Origin: Synergistaceae bacterium UBA1358
Lineage (GTDB): Bacteria > Synergistota > Synergistia > Synergistales > Synergistaceae
DNA: 7,661 bases
Direction of reading: 5' to 3'
NCBI GenBank assembly: GCA_002306075.1
Contig: DBRW01000020.1
Span: 1 to 7,661 of the forward strand
Part shown: positions 1 through 5,229 of the stretch, piece by piece
Position numbering within the stretch: the first letter of the stretch is position 1
Layout: each line of letters begins with the position of its first letter
The notes under the pieces: model-generated
Databases searched by the model: none
The model's input: only the letters and a program-made list of their open reading frames with translations
What the model was told of the DNA's origin: nothing
Translations under genes and position numbers: made by a program

Positions 1-1
1 C

Positions 2-412
2 TCCGGAGAGGGCTTTACCGTCGACTGCGGCGAGAGCCTGAGCCTTTCACTGGGATCCATACTAGGTAAGGAAGAGAGTGCGCGTAAAGAACAAAAGGCA
101 CGGCCTGAAGGAGAAAAATCTCCTGCGCAAAAAGCTTTGGTCAAAAACGACGGAGAGAGCGGCATTTCCGGCCTCCCAAAGGTCACACTGCAGAAGCAGA
201 CTGCAGGCAGGGGCGGAAAGACCGTGACTGCCGTGATAATACCGGGAAAAGCCGCTGTAGACAGGGAGAAGCTTGCCAGGGAGATGAGAAAGGGCCTTGG
301 CTGCGGATCTTTTGTGGAAGGTGGCAACGTGATCCTTCAGGGAGATATATGCGACAGGGCTGCCGAATGGCTGCTGAAAAAGGGCGTGAAAGAGGTAGTT
401 TCCGGCTTTTGA
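2..412 (+). CDS. SUI1/YciH-family translation initiation factor (5' end outside window)
   Basis: The frame is open from the window edge to a TGA at 410-412, giving 136 visible codons, so the N-terminus is missing. The last ~80 residues match the SUI1 (eIF1) fold as in E. coli YciH: a QTAGRGGKTV stretch (visible residues 66-75, the family's basic QTSGRxGK loop), a GLGCG turn (98-102, family CGCGG) and an IxLQGD strand (111-115) before the C-terminal helix and GF end. Family knowledge: SUI1 proteins bind the small ribosomal subunit near the P site and affect start-codon selection; the role of bacterial members is poorly defined. Ahead of the core there are about 57 residues, first hydrophobic/acidic, then a Lys/Glu-rich linker. 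E. coli YciH is only ~108 aa, so this protein is longer than usual. A TTG at 137 could start a short version, but I see no clear ribosome site and the frame stays open upstream. The gene is followed by a terminator and faces the transporter pair. Confidence 0.85.
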   Translation, partial: SGEGFTVDCGESLSLSLGSILGKEESARKEQKARPEGEKSPAQKALVKNDGESGISGLPKVTLQKQTAGRGGKTVTAVIIPGKAAVDREKLAREMRKGLGCGSFVEGGNVILQGDICDRAAEWLLKKGVKEVVSGF

Positions 413-462
413 GCCGCAGGATCTCATATTTTCTTAATAAGAGGACAAAGCATATCATGCTG

Positions 463-498
463 GGGCGGAGAAGGATCTTTTTTCCGCCCATATTTTTT
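463..498 (+). terminator. Intrinsic terminator after the SUI1 gene
   Basis: A near-perfect hairpin spans 463-489: GGGCGGA pairs with TCCGCCC, and the stem continues inward through G-U and A-U pairs to a small loop. The run TATTTTTTAC follows directly. This is the classic rho-independent layout on the + strand, about 50 nt past the SUI1 stop. On the - strand the hairpin is not followed by a T tract, so it should not end transporter transcription with equal strength. Confidence 0.85.
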
Positions 499-560
499 AC
501 TTTTGTTCCTATGGGACAGTTAAAAAGAGATTAAAGGCAATGACTTAAGCTGACCTTAAA

Positions 561-578
561 ATGACGGGGGACTGTCAT
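561..578 (-). terminator. Weak candidate terminator for the transporter pair
   Basis: Read on the - strand, ATGAC and GTCAT arms (5 bp) flank an 8-nt loop and are followed by TTTTAA, 21 nt past the stop of the downstream transporter. The stem is short and A/T-rich, so this is only a candidate. The rest of the convergent gap 413-598 holds the + strand terminator and no gene that I can support. Confidence 0.25.
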
Positions 579-598
579 AAATGCCGCGGAAAGGTCGG

Positions 599-1519
599 TC
601 ACTTCCTGTTGACCAGCCAGACTCCGCTGAGTATCATCGCCCCTCCGGCAAAAAGCCACGGGGTGAACCTTTCTCCGACAAGGAAATATGCTATGACGAC
701 TCCCGCTATGGGCTGAAGGAACTGGAACACGGCAACCCTTGCAACTGTAAATATAGAGAGGGCCCTGAACCATAGGATATATGCAAGGGCGGAGGAAAAT
801 GCCCCAAGAAAGATCAGCGCGCCCCAGGTGCCGGCAGTGAAAGTGGGGATCGCAGAAAAATCGCTCCCCATGATGTATGCGAAGGGGATCGCCGACATAA
901 GAGAGAACAGCATCTCCCAGAATATGGCAAATGCGGGAGGGAGATCTTTTTTGAGGACGCGCCTCGAGATAACGAGGAAGACCGCCCAGTTGAGGACCGA
1001 CAGAAGCATTATCGCATCGCCCCAGGTCCCGAAACCGCCGGATCTCGACGTGACGATCGTGCCGCGTCCTATGACGATCCCTACGCCGACCGCCGCAAGG
1101 ATCATCCCGCATATCCCTTTTGGGGATATCCTCTCCTTCAGGAAGATCCTGCCAAGTATGGCGACAAGCGCGGGCGTCGCTATCATCATCCAGTTCGCGT
1201 TCGCAGCCCCCGCCGTTCTCATTGCATAGCTCTGGATGGTCTGATGGAAGAAGATCCCCTGAAATCCCATCAGAAACAGCGCCGCGGCCTCTCCTTTTGT
1301 CGGCAGCCTCAGTGATCCCTCCATGAGAGAGCCCGCAAGGAGCACGGGCATGCCGATAAGGAGCCTGAGGCACATTATTACCAATGGTTCGGCCTGTGCA
1401 AGAGCGTATTTTGTTGAAGCGAAACTGCCGCCCCATATCGTGACTGTCGCAATGATCATTGCGTAATTGCATAAAGATATTTTTTTCGTCTGTCTGTCTT
1501 CCGTTGCTGTATCAGCCAT
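599..1519 (-). CDS. EamA/DMT-superfamily transporter (downstream copy)
   Basis: This 306-aa integral membrane protein has the usual length and ten-helix pattern of the drug/metabolite transporter superfamily, with two EamA repeats (about residues 17-152 and 165-303). Visible hallmarks are the first helix with IWGGSFAS (28-35), helix 4 with ANANW (106-110), the LGRIFLKERIS end of repeat 1 (122-132), the second-repeat FLQP (267-270) and the GERFTPW segment (282-288). It sits in the cytoplasmic membrane. Family members export amino acids, metabolites or drugs, and the substrate cannot be read from sequence. It lies 39 nt after its paralogue and is almost certainly co-transcribed with it. ATG at 1519 is the only good start near the first helix; the nearest AGGAGG lies ~14 nt upstream, farther than normal, with a poorer AGGG 2-3 nt from the start, so translation may be weak or coupled to the upstream gene. 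Confidence 0.94.
   Translation of the reverse strand: MADTATEDRQTKKISLCNYAMIIATVTIWGGSFASTKYALAQAEPLVIMCLRLLIGMPVLLAGSLMEGSLRLPTKGEAAALFLMGFQGIFFHQTIQSYAMRTAGAANANWMMIATPALVAILGRIFLKERISPKGICGMILAAVGVGIVIGRGTIVTSRSGGFGTWGDAIMLLSVLNWAVFLVISRRVLKKDLPPAFAIFWEMLFSLMSAIPFAYIMGSDFSAIPTFTAGTWGALIFLGAFSSALAYILWFRALSIFTVARVAVFQFLQPIAGVVIAYFLVGERFTPWLFAGGAMILSGVWLVNRK
641..667. repeat. Conserved DNA block shared by the two transporter genes (copy 1)
   Basis: CCCTCCGGCAAAAAGCCA at 641-658 is identical to 1601-1618 in the paralogous gene, and the following GGGTGAA (661-667) also matches 1621-1627. The offset is exactly 960 nt and both copies fall on the same codons (the WLFAGG region). It supports tandem duplication, or later gene conversion, of the two genes. 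Confidence 0.6.
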
Positions 1520-1558
1520 TGCCCTGACTTGTCCCTCCTGTTGCGGCAGGTCGTCCTG

Positions 1559-2476
1559 TCATTTTTTGTTTACCAGGTATACACCGTATATTATCGTTAT
1601 CCCTCCGGCAAAAAGCCATAGGGTGAATCGTTCTCCAAGCAGAAGAAATGCGATCATCGCCCCTGCGAACGGCTGCAGGAACTGGAAAGCTACGATCCTT
1701 GAAACAGGCAGTACGGAGAGTCCGTGAAACCAGCAGAAGTAAGCTGCAGCGGAAGCCCCTGCTCCCAGGAAGGCTACGGCGGTCCAGGTCCTGTGAGTGA
1801 ATGAGCAGATCACCGAGATATCGGATCCGATAAGGGGCAGCGACAGGGTCGCATAGATAAAGGAGAAAAACATCTCCCAGAAGAGGACAAAGCTGTAGCG
1901 GAGGTCTTCCCGCAGTACTTTCCTTGAAAATACGAGGAATATGGACCAGTTCAGAGAAGAAAAGAGGATCAGCAGATCGCCGACGGTACCGAAAGATCCC
2001 GTTTCATTTGGCCCGGAGACCGTTCCGAGGCGCAAGACCACCATGACACCTATCGCTGAGAGTATAAGCCCTGCAAGACTCGTCAGGGACATTTTTTCCT
2101 TCAGGAACAGCCTCCCCAGAAGGGCCACAAAAGCGGGGGAACAGATTATTATCCAGTTCGCGGTCGCCGCGCTTGCCGTCTTCATGGCGAAATTCTGCAG
2201 GCCGAGGACCAGAAATATGCCCTGGAAGCTCATTATCAGAAGCGGCAGAAGTTCCTGCCTTGTTGGGAGGCGGAACGATCTCTGCAAATATGAGCCGGCA
2301 AAGAGGAATGGGATGGAGATGCCGAGCCTCAACCAAAGCACGACCAGTGGATGGGCCTGCTCCACGGCTACCTTCATTCCCGCAAAACTTGCGCTCCATA
2401 TCGCTATGGCGGCAAGGATAATAATATAATCCCGGGGCCTCGCTGTATTTGCGGAAGATTCGTTCTTTTCTGGCAT
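1559..2476 (-). CDS. EamA/DMT-superfamily transporter (upstream copy)
   Basis: A 305-aa ten-helix membrane transporter with two EamA repeats, aligned almost without gaps to the next gene: AIWSASFAG (25-33), ATANW (104-108), LGRLFLKEKMS (120-130), FQFLQP (264-269) and GERFTLWLFAGG (281-292). The frame stays open far upstream to 2959, but the extra part runs antisense through the fdhD-like gene and has no family features. I start at ATG 2476, where the protein begins with a short hydrophilic tail before helix 1. A purine-rich AGAAGAG lies 8 nt upstream; a TTG directly before the ATG is an alternative. It is the first gene of the two-transporter operon and is divergent from the fdhD-like gene. 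Substrate unknown; export of an amino acid or related metabolite would fit the family and an amino-acid-fermenting host, but that is inference. Confidence 0.92.
   Translation of the reverse strand: MPEKNESSANTARPRDYIIILAAIAIWSASFAGMKVAVEQAHPLVVLWLRLGISIPFLFAGSYLQRSFRLPTRQELLPLLIMSFQGIFLVLGLQNFAMKTASAATANWIIICSPAFVALLGRLFLKEKMSLTSLAGLILSAIGVMVVLRLGTVSGPNETGSFGTVGDLLILFSSLNWSIFLVFSRKVLREDLRYSFVLFWEMFFSFIYATLSLPLIGSDISVICSFTHRTWTAVAFLGAGASAAAYFCWFHGLSVLPVSRIVAFQFLQPFAGAMIAFLLLGERFTLWLFAGGITIIYGVYLVNKK
1601..1627. repeat. Conserved DNA block shared by the two transporter genes (copy 2)
   Basis: Partner of the block at 641-667. Two mismatches separate the 18-nt and 7-nt identical segments. Confidence 0.6.
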
Positions 2477-2656
2477 CAAAATATCTCTTCTTTCCCAAGA
2501 TGCTTGTCCTGGACGGGCAGATCGTTGACGGATAAATTCGGAACAAGAAGTAGTATAGTCCAAAGTATAGGCCGTGTGTGGGGAAATTTGCGGCCCGTGT
2601 GTAGTAAAATGTAAGCGGCAGTGTTTACCCGTATAAAGACTGAAAGAGGTGGGTCG
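2477..2656. promoter_or_regulatory. Divergent intergenic region between transporter operon and fdhD-like gene
   Basis: This 180-nt gap must hold the start signals for both directions. On the - strand two TATACT boxes occur 12 nt apart (2569-2564 and 2557-2552), each a possible -10 element, but neither has a good -35. On the + strand TAAAAT (2605-2610) and TATAAA (2632-2637) are possible -10 elements, again without a convincing -35. CCGTGTGT occurs twice, at 2572-2579 and 2595-2602, 23 nt apart, just upstream of the + strand candidate, and could be an operator. I see no gene here. Confidence 0.35.
2645..2652 (+). promoter_or_regulatory. Ribosome binding site that fixes the fdhD-like start
   Basis: AGAGGTGG lies about 6 nt before ATG 2657. 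An in-frame GTG at 2621 would add 12 residues but has no comparable site, so ATG 2657 is preferred. Confidence 0.7.
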
Positions 2657-3433
2657 ATGACGGACCGTCGGACAGTGAAAAGAGAGATCTCGAGGATGTT
2701 CAGCGACGGGACCATAAAAGTGATAGATGATGATATGGTAGTCGAAAAACGGATGGTCCTGGAAGTAGACGGTTCGCGTGAAGCTGTGGTGATCTTCACG
2801 CCCGGCGAAGAAGAGCTTTGGGTGCTTGGCAATCTTTACTGCCGGCGGATGATCGAGCGCATGGAAGATATCGCATCTCTCAGAACAGAGGACGGCAGGA
2901 TAATCGTTGAACGAGCCAGGAGACATGAAGGTTGGAGACTTGAGGCGAGATTTCTCCACACGGCTTCAGGGGCTTTTCTAAAAGAAAAAAGGGATGCCGG
3001 CATCCGGCCCGATCCGCTTCCCGTCGATTGGCAGATATCCTTTGAAACGATCATGTCGGGGATAGAGTGGATAGGCGAAGCACCGCTCTTCAAAACAGCG
3101 GGAAGCGTGCACGTCGCTGCTCTTGTTTCACCCGATGGGAAGCTGCTTTTCAGAACTGAGGACGTCGGCAGGCATAACGCGGTAGACAAGGCCATAGGCT
3201 GGATCCTAAAAAACAACATGAAAACGGGCGAAGTGGGACTGATCACGTCGGGACGCCTCCCGGAGGACATGGTCCTGAAGGGGGCGGGGGCCAGGATCCC
3301 CCTGATGGCAAGCATTTCAGCTGCGACAGCAGACGGAGCGGATGCTGCGAGGCGCTGCAATATGACGCTGATAGGCTTTGCAAGGAACGGAAGGTTCAAC
3401 GTGTACAGCGCCCCGGAACGGATAAAATTCTGA
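2657..3433 (+). CDS. FdhD/NarQ-family protein lacking the CxxC motif
   Basis: A 258-aa protein with the signature of FdhD, the sulfurtransferase that delivers sulfur from IscS to the molybdenum/tungsten bis-MGD cofactor of formate dehydrogenase in the cytoplasm. Visible blocks are FKTAGSVHVAAL (145-156, family TGGVHAA), EDVGRHNAVDK (168-178, the most conserved stretch), ITSGR (196-200), KGAGARIPL (208-216) and LIGFARNGRFNVY (238-250). The protein is slightly shorter than E. coli FdhD (~277 aa). Oddity: the E. coli enzyme needs Cys121 and Cys124 in a CGxC-type loop, and the equivalent stretch here (about 99-108, FLHTASGAFL) has no cysteine. The only cysteines, Cys62 and Cys234, lie elsewhere. 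It may therefore act as a cofactor-binding chaperone or have another role. No formate dehydrogenase gene is visible. The next gene, a GHKL ATPase, starts 29 nt downstream, so the two are probably co-transcribed. Confidence 0.87.
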   Translation: MTDRRTVKREISRMFSDGTIKVIDDDMVVEKRMVLEVDGSREAVVIFTPGEEELWVLGNLYCRRMIERMEDIASLRTEDGRIIVERARRHEGWRLEARFLHTASGAFLKEKRDAGIRPDPLPVDWQISFETIMSGIEWIGEAPLFKTAGSVHVAALVSPDGKLLFRTEDVGRHNAVDKAIGWILKNNMKTGEVGLITSGRLPEDMVLKGAGARIPLMASISAATADGADAARRCNMTLIGFARNGRFNVYSAPERIKF

Positions 3434-3462
3434 GGTCGGAAAGAACAGATATCGGAGGTTGA

Positions 3463-4053
3463 GTGGATTTGCTTGAAGATCTTTCAGCACATATGCTCGA
3501 TATAGCGGAAAACAGCGTAATGGCAGAGGGCACGGAGATCAGGATCGAGGTCCTTGAGAACAGGGAGGCCGGCATGCTCTCCTTTTCGGTAGAGGACAAC
3601 GGAAGGGGCATGAGCAAAGAATTTTTATCAAAAGTGACCGATCCGTTCACGACAACGAGGACAACAAGAAGGGTCGGCATGGGACTGCCCTTCCTCAAAC
3701 AGTCTGCCGAACTGTGCGGAGGAGGACTTGATATAGTTTCGGAGCCCGGTAAGGGGACAAAGATCACCGCTTCTTTTATCATGGGCAGCATAGACAGACC
3801 GCCCCTCGGGGACATACCTGCCACGCTGATGACCCTTATAATGGGTTCCCCCGGGATCCACTGGATATACCGCCACAAGACCGGCTGCGGGGAATTCATT
3901 CTGGATACCGATGAGATAATCGAAGCACTGGACGGTGACAGGGAGATGCTCCGTTTACCGGAGGTCGGGCTGTGGCTGAGAGAACATATCAAAGAAAACC
4001 TTGATGAGATACAATGGGAAGGTACCCGAACGGGGATCTCGCCTGACAAGTAG
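3463..4053 (+). CDS. Small GHKL-type ATPase/histidine-kinase-like protein
   Basis: A 196-aa soluble protein whose first ~107 residues form a HATPase_c (GHKL) domain: N box with DIAENS (13-18), G1 box DNGRGM (45-50), DPFTTT (60-65, F box), G2 box GMGL (72-75) and PGKGT (95-99). These are the ATP- and Mg-binding motifs of sensor kinases, GyrB and Hsp90. No membrane helix, HisKA helix pair, PAS or receiver domain is present. His10 precedes the N box, but whether it is phosphorylated is unknown. The C-terminal ~90 residues are not recognisable; they include an HWIYRHKTGCGEF stretch with one Cys. The GTG start at 3463 follows GGAGG (3454-3458) by 4 nt; a TTG at 3469 would give a 10-nt gap. Linked to the fdhD-like gene upstream and, past an AT-rich promoter region, to the DRTGG/Fe-S operon. 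Likely an ATP-driven regulator, partner unknown. Confidence 0.86.
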   Translation: MDLLEDLSAHMLDIAENSVMAEGTEIRIEVLENREAGMLSFSVEDNGRGMSKEFLSKVTDPFTTTRTTRRVGMGLPFLKQSAELCGGGLDIVSEPGKGTKITASFIMGSIDRPPLGDIPATLMTLIMGSPGIHWIYRHKTGCGEFILDTDEIIEALDGDREMLRLPEVGLWLREHIKENLDEIQWEGTRTGISPDK

Positions 4054-4097
4054 ATGATCATCAAAAATATGATCTTGGATAATAATAGGAGATCATA
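4053..4097. repeat. Cluster of GATCAT inverted repeats at the 3' end of the GHKL ATPase gene
   Basis: GATGATCATC (4053-4062) is a perfect 10-bp palindrome touching the stop codon. TATGATCT (4068-4075) and AGATCATA (4090-4097) form a perfect 8-bp inverted repeat around a 14-nt loop. No T tract follows, so a terminator is unlikely; an operator or mRNA end structure is possible. Confidence 0.45.
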
Positions 4098-4156
4098 CTT
4101 AAAATTTACAGCAAAAAAACATTACAAAAGAGGCAGAATAGTCTTATTTTTAAAGC

Positions 4157-4194
4157 TTGTTATTTTTTGCGCAAAATAGTAGAATTAATATAGT
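4157..4194 (+). promoter_or_regulatory. Promoter for the DRTGG/Fe-S/PHP operon with embedded palindrome
   Basis: TTGTTA (4157-4162) and TAGAAT (4180-4185) are 17 nt apart, a good sigma-70-type pair. A second overlapping pair is TTGCGC (4167-4172) and TATAGT (4189-4194), 16 nt apart. The whole gap 4054-4257 is strongly AT-rich compared with the coding DNA around it. TTTTGCGCAAAA (4165-4176), a perfect 12-bp palindrome, lies between the -35 and -10 boxes, where a bound protein would block polymerase. The 18-nt stretch 4157-4174 begins TTGTTA and ends GCGCAA, a partial match to the clostridial Rex consensus TTGTTAANNNNTTAACAA (10 of 14 defined positions by my count). Promoter likely; regulator identity speculative. 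Confidence 0.55.
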
Positions 4195-4195
4195 C

Positions 4196-4216
4196 ATATC
4201 AATACAATATCAAAAC
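4196..4216. repeat. Direct repeat one helical turn apart near the predicted transcript start
   Basis: ATATCAATAC (4196-4205) and ATATCAAAAC (4207-4216) match at 9 of 10 positions and begin 11 nt apart, so they would lie on the same face of the helix. Low sequence complexity means chance is possible. Confidence 0.3.
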
Positions 4217-4257
4217 AAAAAAACAAAGAGAGTATCTAAATAGGAGGATGTCAAAAA

Positions 4258-4623
4258 ATGAATTTAAAAGAATTGGCCGGGATCATTGATGCGGAGGTAA
4301 TCTCTGACGTAGACCTGAGTGAGATAGACGTACCCAATGCATATGCCTGCGACCTCATGAGCGATGTGCTTGCCTTCTGCTCGCCGGGTTCGCTCCTTCT
4401 CACGGGACTTACAAACATTCAGATAGTAAGGACAGCACAGATGCTTGACCTTCCTGCGGTAGTATTCGTAAGAGGCAAGATCCCCCTTGAAGAGACCGTG
4501 AGCCTTGCCAAGGAGAACGGTATACCGGTGCTCCTGACCAAATACAGCCTCTATGAGGTCTGCGGAAAACTTTATGCTGCAGGTGTAAAACCCAGTTACG
4601 TGCCACAGCCGCGGGAGGCATAG
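4258..4623 (+). CDS. DRTGG-domain protein (first copy)
   Basis: A 121-aa soluble protein made almost entirely of one DRTGG-type domain, the module of unknown function named after a conserved motif and known also from CBS-domain proteins and Pta/CobB-like proteins. Visible family features: NLKELAGIIDAEVI N-terminal helix-strand (2-15), the NAYACDLMSDVLAF segment (27-40, core of the domain), a glycine/serine turn and LLTGL strand (47-51), an AVVFVRGK strand (68-75) and a GIPVLLTKYSLYEVC block (88-102). The DRTGG motif itself is not conserved. GGAGG (4243-4247) sits 10 nt before ATG 4258. It is first in the operon after the promoter, and the next gene follows 4 nt after its stop. Small stand-alone DRTGG proteins recur next to hydrogenase-linked GHKL ATPases; ligand or partner binding is the likely role. 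Confidence 0.84.
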   Translation: MNLKELAGIIDAEVISDVDLSEIDVPNAYACDLMSDVLAFCSPGSLLLTGLTNIQIVRTAQMLDLPAVVFVRGKIPLEETVSLAKENGIPVLLTKYSLYEVCGKLYAAGVKPSYVPQPREA

Positions 4624-4627
4624 CAGT

Positions 4628-5056
4628 ATGGCTGCTCCTGTATGTCTGGAATACAGGATCGAGGGTAACAATTTTATGACGGCGGGAACCGCCTCAAACA
4701 ATATAAAAAATACCCTCAAGATGCTTGGCATCCAGTCCGAGGTATGCCGAAGAGCTGCCGTGATCGCATACGAAGCGGAGATAAACCTGGTCATCCACGC
4801 AAACGGCGGCATACTTAAGGCCGTGATATCGGAGGACAGGCTCGAAATAACAGCCAAGGACGAGGGACCAGGCATACCCGACATAGAACAGGCCATGACA
4901 GAGGGGTATACGACTGCATCCAACCAGGCCAGGGAGATGGGTTTCGGCGCAGGCATGGGCCTTCCGAACATAAAGCGGAACTCTGATCTGTTTGAGATCG
5001 AGTCGACCCCCGGAGAGGGGACTATGCTTAAATCAACGGTATTTTTCAACAAATAA
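4628..5056 (+). CDS. RsbW/RsbT-like GHKL ATPase (anti-sigma-factor-type)
   Basis: A 142-aa single-domain protein of the short HATPase_c type seen in anti-sigma factors and switch kinases (RsbW, RsbT, SpoIIAB). Motifs: N box with YEAEINLVIHAN (48-59, catalytic-type Glu49 and Asn53), G1 box DEGPGI (78-83), a GFGAGMGL glycine lid/G2 box (105-112) and PGEGT (128-132). These show ATP binding, and in the family such proteins phosphorylate a Ser/Thr on a STAS-type antagonist or bind a sigma factor. No sigma factor or STAS protein lies nearby, so the target is likely a member of this operon, perhaps the DRTGG or Fe-S protein (inference). ATG 4628 is 4 nt after the DRTGG stop; GGGAGG overlapping the end of that gene gives ~9-nt spacing. 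It differs from the GHKL ATPase at 3463-4053, which has a C-terminal extension. Confidence 0.86.
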   Translation: MAAPVCLEYRIEGNNFMTAGTASNNIKNTLKMLGIQSEVCRRAAVIAYEAEINLVIHANGGILKAVISEDRLEITAKDEGPGIPDIEQAMTEGYTTASNQAREMGFGAGMGLPNIKRNSDLFEIESTPGEGTMLKSTVFFNK

Positions 5057-5229
5057 GGATCAAGCATCACCCGGCCAAAGGCCTGGTCTGACAATATACA
5101 GGATCCCCGTTACATCAGACCCGCAGGATCGCCGTCGGCCGGTCCCGGGGATCTGTGAAATGCAGTTATTGAATCCAGCCGTTACCAGATATCCAGCTAG
5201 ACGCCGGCTGTTACGGAGGAGCGAACCGC
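5057..5229 (+). promoter_or_regulatory. Structured, repeat-bearing spacer before the Fe-S protein gene
   Basis: This is the only long gap inside an otherwise tight operon and it has no supportable ORF. It contains: a hairpin ACCCGGCC/GGCCTGGT around AAA (5069-5087, one mismatch); GGTCTGA (5085-5091) pairing with TCAGACC (5115-5121); GATCCCCG (5102-5109), inside that loop, pairing with CGGGGATC (5146-5153), so the two helices would form a pseudoknot or alternatives; CAGCCG (5176-5181) with CGGCTG (5205-5210) just before the ribosome site; and an imperfect direct repeat, CAGGATCCCCGT (5099-5110) versus CAGGATCGCCGT (5124-5135). A regulatory leader or processing site is plausible. It matches no riboswitch I know. 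Confidence 0.4.

Noticed and set aside
531..1472. - strand open frame overlapping the downstream transporter in another frame
   Set aside because: Arg/His/Cys-rich composition typical of an out-of-frame reading; the overlapping frame encodes a clear ten-helix transporter.
2621..2656. Longer fdhD-like product from GTG 2621
   Set aside because: ATG 2657 has a well-placed AGAGGTGG; the GTG has none, and the extra 12 residues look non-conserved.
2477..2959. N-terminal extension of the upstream EamA transporter (frame open to 2959 on the - strand)
   Set aside because: The added 161 residues run antisense to the fdhD-like gene, carry no EamA features and would make a 466-aa protein in a ~300-aa family. 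ATG 2476 gives the normal size.
2836..4064. Long - strand open frames opposite the fdhD-like and GHKL genes
   Set aside because: They are Ser/Pro-rich mirror translations of genes with clear family motifs on the + strand and have no ribosome sites.
4068..4097. Intrinsic terminator after the first GHKL ATPase
   Set aside because: The hairpin is AT-rich with a 14-nt loop and is followed by CTTAAAA, not a T run.
4264..5094. 276-codon - strand open frame opposite the DRTGG and RsbW-like genes
   Set aside because: No motif, no ribosome site; both + strand genes are strongly supported.
5057..5229. Small peptide gene or known riboswitch in the spacer
   Set aside because: The open frames are short or continue from inside the upstream gene with no ribosome site, and the layout matches no riboswitch class I recognise.
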